Shown here: positions 18,161 to 24,905 of the stretch, in pieces | How the letters are laid out: every line of letters begins with the position of its first letter | Numbering within the stretch: the stretch's first letter is position 1 | Assembly (NCBI RefSeq): GCF_000730625.1 | Contig: NZ_BBIT01000009.1 | Location: 434,001-498,000 of the forward strand | Length of the DNA: 64,000 bases | Direction of reading: 5' to 3' | Source of the DNA: Pseudomonas oryzihabitans NBRC 102199 | GTDB lineage: Bacteria > Pseudomonadota > Gammaproteobacteria > Pseudomonadales > Pseudomonadaceae | Made by a program: the position numbers and the translations under genes | The notes under the pieces: model-generated | The model's input: the letters and a program-made list of their open reading frames with translations, nothing else | Database searches by the model: none | Told to the model about the DNA's origin: nothing

Positions 18161-20701
18161 ATGACGTCCACGCCCATCGCCACCCGCCGCAGCCACAATC
18201 TGCTGCTGCGCCTCTTTCCGGTCATCTGCGCCCTGCCGATCCTGCTCGGCCTCGGCTGCTACCTGCTGATCAGGACCGCCACCAGCCAGGACGCCGACGT
18301 CCAGCAACGCGCCCGCACCTATATCGAGCGCACCCTGGTGCAGGTGGAAAACGAAATCGGCCACAACATCATCAACTACGCCAAGTGGGGCGAGGCCTAC
18401 AAGCACCTGCACCTGACGGTCGATCTGTTCTGGGCCAACGACGAGCGCAACGTCGGCGACATCCCCTATGAGCTCTACGGCTACAACGGGGTCTTCGTAC
18501 TGGATCCGCAGGACCGGACCGTCTACGCGGTGATCGATGGCCGGCCGACCGAGCGCGCGGCGGCGCAATGGCTCGAAGGCGATCTGGCCGGTCTGCTGGC
18601 AGAGACCCGACAGCGCCCCGGCGAGACCGAAAGCCTGGTCCGAGTGCTGAGCGTGGGCGGCGTCCCGGCGCTGGTCGCCGCGGCCACCATCACGCCGGGC
18701 GCGAGCTACAGCGTGGCCCCTGGCCCCGGCGCGCCCTCGGTGATGCTGTTCGTCAACGTGCTCGATCCGGACACCCTGGCCCATCTCAGCGACACCTATG
18801 GCCTGCCGCGACTCGAGGCGTCGCGGGCGCCCCTCGCCGATCACCAATACCTGCAGTTTCTGGATTCGCCGCTGCTGCTCAACTGGCAACCGCCGCAACC
18901 CGGTGCCCAGCTCCTGCGCCGCACCCTGCCGATCTTTCTGGCCGGGGTGCTGCTGCTCGGGCTGGTGCTGGCCCTGCTGATCCGTCATGCGCTGAATTCG
19001 GCCCGCCAGCTCGACCGGCAATTCGATGCCCTGGTCGCCAGCCAGGCCGAACTGAGCCGCAGCGAAAGCCGCTTTCGCGAACTCGCCGAGGCCGCCTCCG
19101 ACTGGCTCTGGGAAAGCGACGCCGCAGGCCGTATCACCTATCTCTCCGAACGCTTCGCCCGCATCACCGGCCATGCGCCCGGCAGCTGGCTCGGCCGGCC
19201 GCTCACGGAGCTGTTCAGCAGCGAGACCACCCGCCTGGCCAACTGGCTCCAGAACAACGTTCACCAGCGCGACGAGCGTCAGGTGCTGCGCTGCCACTAC
19301 CGCGACCGCCAGGGTCACGCCCGGGTCTGCGAGATCACCGCCCGGCCGCTGCCCGAGGGCGCCGGCTTTCGCGGTACCGCCAGCGACATCACCGCCGCGG
19401 TCAATGCCCAGGCGGAAATCGAACACCTGTCGCAACACGACAGCCTGACCGGCCTGGCCAATCGGCTGCAATTGCAGCACTACCTGGCGCGCAAACTGGC
19501 GCAATCCAGAACGCCGCTGACGCTGCTCAGCCTGGACCTGGATCGCTTCAAGCCGGTCAACGACAGCCTCGGCCATGCCGCCGGCGATCGGGTGCTGCAG
19601 GAAATCGCCCGGCGCCTGCAGGCCAGTCTGAGGCCCGGCGGCCTGGTGGCGCGCCTGGGTGGCGACGAATTCATCGTGGTGTTGCTCGGTCACCTGGACG
19701 TGGCGACGGTCGACCAGATCTGTGCCCGCCTGGTAAACGCCATCGGTCGGCCGATTCTGCTGGAGGAGCAGTCGGTCAGCGTCGGCACCAGCATTGGCAT
19801 CGCCCAGGCCCCGGACCAGGCCACCCAGGTCGAGGACCTGCTGCGCCTGGCGGATATCGCGCTCTACCAGGCCAAGGCCGCGGGTCGCAACGGCTGGTGC
19901 TTTCATGCGCCGGCGATGGACGCCCAGCTCAGCCAGCGGCGGGATCTGGAACAGGAATTGCGCCAGGCGCTGGCGCTCGACCAGTTGCGCCTGGGCTACC
20001 TGCCGCGCCGAAGCATCGCCACGGGTGACCTGAGTGGCGTCGAGGTCCAGCTGCACTGGGCCCATCCGCTGCGCGGTCTGCTGCCGCCCGCCGCCTTCCT
20101 GCCGCTGGCCGAGGAAACCGGACTCAGCGTTGCCCTGGGCCTGTGGCTGCTGGACGACGCCTGTCGCGCCGCCGCGGCCTGGCCCGTGCCGCTGCGGCTG
20201 GTCATCAGCCTATCGGCGCGCCAGTGCGCCGATGCCGAGGCCCTAGTGGAGGCGGTCGCCAGCGCCCTACAGACGAGTGGTCTGGCAGCTGGACGCCTGG
20301 AGCTGCAAGTGCCCGAGGCCTTGTTACAGGTGGAAGACGTGTCTCTCACTCAGCTGCAGGCGCTCAAGCCCCTGGGCGTGCGCCTGAGCCTGGCCGACTT
20401 CGGCAGCGGCTCAGGCGGCCTCGAGGCGCTGCGCCAGTCCGTGCTGGATGGCATCAGCCTGGATAGCCGTCTCGTCGCTCGCCTGGAAACTCAGCCTGCC
20501 GATGCCGCCATCGCCCAGGCCCTGATCGGCCTCGGACGGACCCTGGGCCTGCGGCTGGCGGCGACGGGCGTGGAGACGCCGGTCCAGCTGGACTGGCTGC
20601 GGGCGCACCTCTGCGACGAGGTCCAGGGCCCGCTGTTCGGCCCGGTCCTGGCGGGCAACGACCTGGCGTTGCTGCTGGCTACCGAACAGCGGCCGGGATG
20701 A
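18161..20701 (+). CDS. CHASE4-PAS-GGDEF-EAL membrane sensor with a degenerate EAL domain
   Basis: 846 aa from the ATG at 18161 (an in-frame TTG two codons earlier is less likely). A first membrane helix (LRLFPVICALPILLGLGCYL) leads to a periplasmic CHASE4 sensor (IINYAKWGEAYKHLH), a second helix near residue 270, a PAS domain (FRELAEAASDWLWESDA), an intact GGDEF domain (LARLGGDEF region, about residue 500; no RxxD inhibition site) and an EAL-fold domain. Key EAL residues are lost: EAL is EVQ, the ExTE motif reads LQVPE, DDFG is ADFG, and the AEGVE motif is ATGVE. It is therefore predicted to be a diguanylate cyclase whose EAL half may only bind c-di-GMP or signal. A close paralogue lies at 43123-45687. 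Confidence 0.9.
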   Translation: MTSTPIATRRSHNLLLRLFPVICALPILLGLGCYLLIRTATSQDADVQQRARTYIERTLVQVENEIGHNIINYAKWGEAYKHLHLTVDLFWANDERNVGDIPYELYGYNGVFVLDPQDRTVYAVIDGRPTERAAAQWLEGDLAGLLAETRQRPGETESLVRVLSVGGVPALVAAATITPGASYSVAPGPGAPSVMLFVNVLDPDTLAHLSDTYGLPRLEASRAPLADHQYLQFLDSPLLLNWQPPQPGAQLLRRTLPIFLAGVLLLGLVLALLIRHALNSARQLDRQFDALVASQAELSRSESRFRELAEAASDWLWESDAAGRITYLSERFARITGHAPGSWLGRPLTELFSSETTRLANWLQNNVHQRDERQVLRCHYRDRQGHARVCEITARPLPEGAGFRGTASDITAAVNAQAEIEHLSQHDSLTGLANRLQLQHYLARKLAQSRTPLTLLSLDLDRFKPVNDSLGHAAGDRVLQEIARRLQASLRPGGLVARLGGDEFIVVLLGHLDVATVDQICARLVNAIGRPILLEEQSVSVGTSIGIAQAPDQATQVEDLLRLADIALYQAKAAGRNGWCFHAPAMDAQLSQRRDLEQELRQALALDQLRLGYLPRRSIATGDLSGVEVQLHWAHPLRGLLPPAAFLPLAEETGLSVALGLWLLDDACRAAAAWPVPLRLVISLSARQCADAEALVEAVASALQTSGLAAGRLELQVPEALLQVEDVSLTQLQALKPLGVRLSLADFGSGSGGLEALRQSVLDGISLDSRLVARLETQPADAAIAQALIGLGRTLGLRLAATGVETPVQLDWLRAHLCDEVQGPLFGPVLAGNDLALLLATEQRPG

Positions 20702-20705
20702 CGAC

Positions 20706-20915
20706 CTAGAGGCGCTCCAGCCACCCCAGATCGCCCCCGCGGGCCGGTACCGGATAGCAGCCATAGGGCGCATAGCCATGGGTACAGACCGGATCGGCGC
20801 GCAGCGTGGGTTCGCCCACCGGTTGCGCGCGCCAGCCCTCCAGCAGGGCGATGGCGGCCAGGGCCAGAAGCAGGGCGATGAACAGCGCGGAGCGAATTGT
20901 TCTTGTCAGGCGCAT
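20706..20915 (-). CDS. Small single-helix membrane protein
   Basis: 69 aa, preceded by a strong GGGAGGT ribosome-binding site. The N-terminus is basic (MRLTRTIRSA) and runs into one hydrophobic helix (LFIALLLALAAIALLEGW). A short hydrophilic tail follows with two cysteines in CTHGYAPYGC, which could pair in the periplasm. The family is not recognised. Longer upstream extensions of the frame lack a ribosome-binding site and were not used. It is convergent with the GGDEF-EAL gene, only 4 bp from its end. Confidence 0.65.
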   Translation of the reverse strand: MRLTRTIRSALFIALLLALAAIALLEGWRAQPVGEPTLRADPVCTHGYAPYGCYPVPARGGDLGWLERL

Positions 20916-21076
20916 GGTGACCTCCCGCGAGGCGATTGCCAGGATCGGCAGACAGCATCCCCGCTCCTTGAGTATCGACCCTTGGAAGTCATTTCGCCGC
21001 CCCGCGCAGCTCCCGATTGCGCAAAGCTGCACTGCGGTGGGTGCAACAGTGGGCTAGGGCGAAGGGTGGAGATCCC

Positions 21077-21407
21077 GGACAAGGCTGCGCCGTTGTCCAG
21101 GCTACGCGCCAAGCCCCGCCCCACGCCAGACCGCCCCCTCTCCCGCCGGGAGAGGGTTGGGGTGAGGGTCACCTGGCATCGCCTTGGCCTTTTCCGGACA
21201 AGGCCGCGCCGTTGTCCAGGCTACGCGTGAAGCCCCGCCCCACTCCGGACCGCCCCCTCTCCCGCCGGGAGAGGGTTGGAGTGAGGGTCACCTGGCATCG
21301 CCTTGACCATTTCCGGACAAGGCTGCGCCTTTGTCCAGGCTACGCACTAATCCCTGCCCCACTCCGGACCGCCCCTCTCCCGCCGGGAGAGGGTTGGGGT
21401 GAGGGTC
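21077..21407. repeat. 119-bp tandem repeat, two full and one partial unit
   Basis: Units begin at 21077, 21196 and 21315, each with GGACAAGG, and differ by only a few substitutions. Each unit contains two stem-loops: GGACAA/TTGTCC around a GGCTGCGCC core, and CCCTCTCCC/GGGAGAGGG. The third unit stops after GGTGAGGGTC. The block fills the roughly 500-bp gap between nirD and the small membrane gene; no coding frame is credible there. On the minus strand it lies downstream of nirD and may end that transcript. Confidence 0.9.
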
Positions 21408-21415
21408 GAGCCACG

Positions 21416-21772
21416 TCAGGCGATCTCCACCTGCTCGCCGTTCAGCCGCACCGCCCAGGTGGGCAGGGCCTGCTCGGGGTACTCCAGGCAGCCACCGTCC
21501 GCCAAGCGGAAGTGCTGCTTGTACAGCGGCGAGGCGATCACCAGATCCGGGCCCAGCTGGCCGACGATGCCGCGGCCGATGACGTTGGCGCCGGACTTGG
21601 GGTCGCGGTTGCCCACGGCGAAGACCTTCTGCTCGGTGTTGGGCAGGTAGAACAGCGCCACCTGCTCGCCCTCGTGCAGGGCCACCACGCCGGACTGGGG
21701 CACCAGGTCGGCCAGGCTGCACAGGGGTTGCCAGCGGGGTTCCAGGGCACGCGCGGTAGTGGTCTGGGTCAT
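21416..21772 (-). CDS. nirD: Assimilatory nitrite reductase small subunit NirD
   Basis: 118 aa. It is a Rieske-like ferredoxin fold without the usual cluster cysteines/histidines, as is normal for NirD: WQPLCSLADLVPQSGVVALH, VFAVGNRDPKSGANVIGRGI and ASPLYKQHFRLADGGCLEYP are family blocks. It is the small subunit of the cytoplasmic NADH-dependent nitrite reductase that makes ammonium. The ATG lies 3 bp beyond the end of nirB, so the two are co-translated. Confidence 0.95.
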   Translation of the reverse strand: MTQTTTARALEPRWQPLCSLADLVPQSGVVALHEGEQVALFYLPNTEQKVFAVGNRDPKSGANVIGRGIVGQLGPDLVIASPLYKQHFRLADGGCLEYPEQALPTWAVRLNGEQVEIA

Positions 21773-21774
21773 GG

Positions 21775-24324
21775 TCAGGCCTCCTCGGTCAGGTTGATCA
21801 GGTGCAGTTCGCCGTGGCGCGCCGGCCGACGCTGGCCACGCTCCTTGACGAAATGGATGTCCGGGTCGCTGCCGCGCTGGTTGACGAAGGTACGGAAGCG
21901 CTTGAGCTTGTCCGGGTCGTTCAGGGCGTTGGCCCATTCGCATTCGTAGCGATCCACCACCAGCTGCATCTGGGCTTCCAGCTCGGCGCCCAGGCCCAGG
22001 CTGTCGTCGATGATCACCTGCTTGAGGTAGTCCAGCCCGCCTTCCAGGGACTCGCGCCACACCGAGGTGCGCTGCAGGCGGTCGGCGGTGCGGATGTAGA
22101 ACATCAGCAGCCGGTCGATGTAGCGGATCAGCGTCTCGTCGTCGAGGTCGGTGGCGAACAGCTCGGCGTGGCGCGGGCGCATGCCGCCGTTGCCGCAGAC
22201 ATAGAGATTCCAGCCGTTCTCGGTGGCGATCACGCCGATGTCCTTGCTCTGGGCCTCGGCGCACTCGCGGGTGCAGCCGCTGACCGCGAACTTGAGCTTG
22301 TGCGGGGCGCGCAGGCCCTTGTAGCGATGCTCGATGTCCAGCGCCATCTTGACGCTGTCCTGCACCCCGTAGCGGCACCAGGTACTGCCGACGCAGCTCT
22401 TCACCGTGCGGGTCGACTTGCCGTAGGCATGGCCGGTCTCGAAGCCGGCGGCGATCAGCTCCCCCCAGATGTCCGGCAGCTCGTGTAGCTGGGCGCCGAA
22501 GAGGTCGATGCGCTGGCCGCCGGTGATCTTGGTGTAGAGGTCGTATTTCTTCGCCACCTGGCCGATGGCGATCAGGCCTTCCGGACTGATCTCGCCACCC
22601 GGGATGCGCGGCACCACCGAGTAGGTGCCGTTCTTCTGCATGTTGGCCATGAAGGTATCGTTGGTGTCCTGCAGCGGCACCAGGTGCGGATCGGTGATGG
22701 AGCCATTCCAGCAGGACGCCAGGATGGAGCCTACCGCCGGCTTGCAGATGTCGCAGCCATGGTGCCCGCGCCCATGCCGCGCCAGGAGCTCTTCGAAGCT
22801 CTCGATACCCTCCACCCGCACCAGGTGATAGAGCTCCTGGCGGGTATGGGCGAAGTGTTCGCAGAGACTCTTGTCGACCTCGACGCCCCGGGCGATCAGC
22901 TCGTGCTCGAAGACCTGCTTGACCAGCGCCGCGCAGCCGCCGCAACCGGTGCCGGCCTTGGTGCAGCTCTTGATGCCGGCCAGGTCCGTGCAACCGGCGT
23001 CGATGGCGGCGCAGACCGCGGCCTTGGTGACGTTGTGGCAGGAGCAGAGGGTGGCGGTGGCCGGCAAGGCATCGGCGCCCAGGGTCGGGGCGCCCTCGCC
23101 CACCGGCATGATCAGGCTGGCCGGATCCTGGGGCAGCGGGATGCCATTCTGGGCGTATTGCAGCAGGGTGTCGTAGTAGCTGTTGTCGCCCACCAGCACG
23201 GCGCCGAGGACGTGCTTGCCATCGGCGGACACCACCAGGCGGCGGTAGCTGGCGCTGGCTTCGTCGATGTAGCGATAGCTGCGCGCGCCGGGCGTGGCGC
23301 CGTGGGCATCACCGATGGAGCCCACGTCCACGCCCAGCAGCTTGAGCTTGGTGGACATGTCGGCGCCGGTGAAGGGCGTGGCCTGACCGTGGCAGAGGGT
23401 GGCGGCCACCAGGCGCGCCATCTGGTAGCCCGGGGCGACCAGGCCGAAGATGCTGCCGTTCCAGGCGGCGCACTCGCCGATGGCATGGATGAAGGGGTCG
23501 CTGGTCAGGCAGCCGTTGTCCACGGCCACCCCGCCGCGGGCGCCGAGTTCCAAGCCGCAGCCGCGGGCCAGGGCGTCCTGAGGGCGGATGCCGGCGGAAA
23601 ACAGGATCAGGTCGGTCTCGAGGAAATCCTCGCCGGCGAAGTTCATGCGGTAGCGATACTCGCTGCCGGCGGTGATGTTCTGGGTGGCCTTGGACAGGTG
23701 CACGCCCACGCCCAGGTCCTCGATGCGCTGGCGCAAGGCGGCGCCGCCGAGGTCGTCCAGCTGTACCGGCATCAGCCGCGGGGCGAATTCCACCACGTGG
23801 GCTTCCAGGCCGAGGGATTTCAGCGCATTGGCCGCCTCCAGGCCGAGCAGGCCACCGCCCACCACCACGCCGCGGCGCGCCCGGGCGGCGGCCAGGCGGA
23901 TGGTGTCCAGGTCGTCCAGGGTGCGATAGACCAGGCGCGAATCCCCTTCGGCACCCTCGATGGGCGGCACGAAGGGATAGGAACCGGTGGCCAGCACCAG
24001 GCGGTCGTAGCCAAAGGCGCCCTCGGGTGTCAGCACCTCGCGCTGTTCGCGGTCGATGGCGGTCACCGCGCAGCCCAGGTGCAGCACCAGGCCGGGCACG
24101 GCATAGAGACCGGCTTCGCTCATGGCCAGGGATTCGGCATCGCGACCGGCGAAGTACTCGGAGAGATGGACCCGGTCATAGGCGCGCTGGCGCTCTTCGC
24201 CGAAGACGTGGATCTCGTAGTGGTCCAGGGCGCCGGCCGCCAGCAGCTGCTCGACGAGGTGATGGCCGACCATGCCGTTGCCGACGACGATCAGGCGTTC
24301 TTTGCGGGTCACGATGCTGTTCAT
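21775..24324 (-). CDS. nirB: Assimilatory nitrite reductase large subunit NirB
   Basis: 849 aa from the ATG at 24324. The N-terminus holds FAD- and NAD-binding folds (LIVVGNGMVGHHLVEQLL; VVVGGGLLGLEAANALKSLG). The middle has a BFD-like [2Fe-2S] motif (CSCHNVTK ... GCGGC), and the C-terminal sirohaem/[4Fe-4S] domain shows CVGSTWCRYG and VSGCTRECAEAQ. The enzyme reduces nitrite to ammonium with NADH in the cytosol. The frame stays open far upstream, but that stretch is the leader RNA with a terminator hairpin, so the ATG here is preferred. Regulation is described under the leader and promoter features. Confidence 0.95.
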   Translation of the reverse strand: MNSIVTRKERLIVVGNGMVGHHLVEQLLAAGALDHYEIHVFGEERQRAYDRVHLSEYFAGRDAESLAMSEAGLYAVPGLVLHLGCAVTAIDREQREVLTPEGAFGYDRLVLATGSYPFVPPIEGAEGDSRLVYRTLDDLDTIRLAAARARRGVVVGGGLLGLEAANALKSLGLEAHVVEFAPRLMPVQLDDLGGAALRQRIEDLGVGVHLSKATQNITAGSEYRYRMNFAGEDFLETDLILFSAGIRPQDALARGCGLELGARGGVAVDNGCLTSDPFIHAIGECAAWNGSIFGLVAPGYQMARLVAATLCHGQATPFTGADMSTKLKLLGVDVGSIGDAHGATPGARSYRYIDEASASYRRLVVSADGKHVLGAVLVGDNSYYDTLLQYAQNGIPLPQDPASLIMPVGEGAPTLGADALPATATLCSCHNVTKAAVCAAIDAGCTDLAGIKSCTKAGTGCGGCAALVKQVFEHELIARGVEVDKSLCEHFAHTRQELYHLVRVEGIESFEELLARHGRGHHGCDICKPAVGSILASCWNGSITDPHLVPLQDTNDTFMANMQKNGTYSVVPRIPGGEISPEGLIAIGQVAKKYDLYTKITGGQRIDLFGAQLHELPDIWGELIAAGFETGHAYGKSTRTVKSCVGSTWCRYGVQDSVKMALDIEHRYKGLRAPHKLKFAVSGCTRECAEAQSKDIGVIATENGWNLYVCGNGGMRPRHAELFATDLDDETLIRYIDRLLMFYIRTADRLQRTSVWRESLEGGLDYLKQVIIDDSLGLGAELEAQMQLVVDRYECEWANALNDPDKLKRFRTFVNQRGSDPDIHFVKERGQRRPARHGELHLINLTEEA

Positions 24325-24373
24325 GGAGGCTATCCCCCGGCCGAGGCCAATCAGGTTGATTCGCGGCAAATAA

Positions 24374-24409
24374 AAAGGCGCCTGAAACCTTGCGGTCTCA
24401 GGCGCCTTT
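24374..24409 (-). terminator. Intrinsic terminator (attenuator) in the nirB leader
   Basis: Read on the minus strand, AAAGGCGCCTGA pairs perfectly with TCAGGCGCCTTT (12 bp). A short inner stem closes on a GCAA tetraloop, and TTATTTG follows the closing T-run. It sits about 50 nt before the nirB start codon, so it must be bypassed for nirBD expression. Its 5' arm overlaps hairpin P2 of the ANTAR element, so the two structures exclude each other. Confidence 0.85.
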
Positions 24410-24488
24410 GCCTGTTCTAGTAGGGAGGAGCCCTTGGCTCTGCTCCGTGCCCGTCGCCTGCAGTGGCTGTCGATCGCCGTTGATCGAC
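24399..24488 (-). promoter_or_regulatory. ANTAR-type (NasT) antitermination element in the nirB leader
   Basis: Two hairpins fit the ANTAR target rule (hexaloop with A at position 1 and G at position 4). P1 (24488-24469) has a perfect 7-bp stem GTCGATC/GATCGAC with loop AACGGC. P2 (24414-24399) has stem CAGGC/GCCTG with loop AAAGGC. A linker of 54 nt contains a further small stem (GAGCC/GGCTC). P2 uses the 5' arm of the terminator. Regulation by a NasT-like protein encoded elsewhere is inferred from what is known of nirBD in P. aeruginosa. Confidence 0.8.
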
Positions 24489-24523
24489 CGGGCGACCCGA
24501 ATGGGCGGGTCTGCCAGAGCTTT

Positions 24524-24539
24524 TGCATCGGTTGTGCCA
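24524..24539 (-). promoter_or_regulatory. Sigma-54 promoter for nirBD
   Basis: On the minus strand the site reads TGGCACAACCGATGCA. It has the invariant GG and GC dinucleotides with exactly 10 nt between them. Transcription would start near 24513, giving a leader of about 190 nt that includes both ANTAR hairpins and the terminator. Confidence 0.8.
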
Positions 24540-24628
24540 GTTTCGTCGGCTCGCCCGCAGATCGGCCACTGGCGCGGGCTGCAGCCCGCCAAGCGGCTTG
24601 CCGGCGCCGGTCCGGACGGCTGCCGACT

Positions 24629-24645
24629 GGAACCACAACGGTGCA
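24629..24645. promoter_or_regulatory. Candidate NtrC-binding dyad
   Basis: GGAACCACAACGGTGCA resembles the NtrC consensus TGCACCA-N3-TGGTGCA, with one near-perfect half (GGTGCA) and one partial half. It lies between the two outward-facing sigma-54 promoters, roughly 90 and 120 bp from their -24 elements, the expected place for an enhancer serving both. Other sites may be present that I did not recognise. Confidence 0.5.
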
Positions 24646-24766
24646 AGGCAGGATCGGCCTGCCCTGTCCCGGCGCATCTCGACCGCCAGGGCAGCGACCC
24701 CGCCAGGCGCCACCGGCACCCCGCCAGGCCAACAGTCATGCGCTCCCCGCGCGCACCGGACCAAGC

Positions 24767-24782
24767 TGGCGCGAGCCTTGCT
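24767..24782 (+). promoter_or_regulatory. Sigma-54 promoter for the nitrate reductase gene
   Basis: TGGCGCGAGCCTTGCT matches the -24/-12 consensus, with GG and GC separated by 10 nt. Transcription would begin near 24793, a few bases before ANTAR hairpin P1, giving a leader of about 113 nt. Confidence 0.8.
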
Positions 24783-24798
24783 AAATCCCTGGCATGGA

Positions 24799-24840
24799 GC
24801 GGTCAACGTCGATCGCCCCCTTCACGACAAAGGCGCCGTG
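24799..24840 (+). promoter_or_regulatory. ANTAR-type (NasT) antitermination element in the nitrate reductase leader
   Basis: P1 (24799-24816) is GCGGTC/GATCGC with hexaloop AACGTC. P2 (24823-24840) is CACGAC/GCCGTG (one A-C mismatch) with hexaloop AAAGGC. Both loops have A1 and G4, and the linker is only 6 nt, close to the classic ANTAR arrangement. The P2 loop is identical to that of the nirB leader on the other strand. P2 includes the 5' arm of the following terminator. Confidence 0.82.
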
Positions 24841-24882
24841 TTCGCCTCCCTCCGGGGAGCGCGACCGGCGCCTTTTCGCTTT
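24829..24882 (+). terminator. Intrinsic terminator (attenuator) in the nitrate reductase leader
   Basis: AAAGGCGCCG (24829-24838) pairs with CGGCGCCTTT (24866-24875) around an inner CTCCC/GGGAG hairpin. TTTTCGCTTTC follows. It ends about 25 nt before the start codon. It is mutually exclusive with ANTAR hairpin P2. Confidence 0.75.
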
Positions 24883-24905
24883 CTGGTTTTCGAAGGATCC
24901 TTGCC

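Noticed and set aside
21054-21415. CRISPR array
   Set aside because: The repeats are 119 bp direct tandem copies with no short conserved repeat/unique spacer alternation and no cas genes.
24390-24905. 172-codon upstream extension of the nitrate reductase frame, and 136-codon extension of nirB
   Set aside because: Both extensions run through the promoters, ANTAR hairpins and terminators, and the family N-termini begin at 24906 and 24324.
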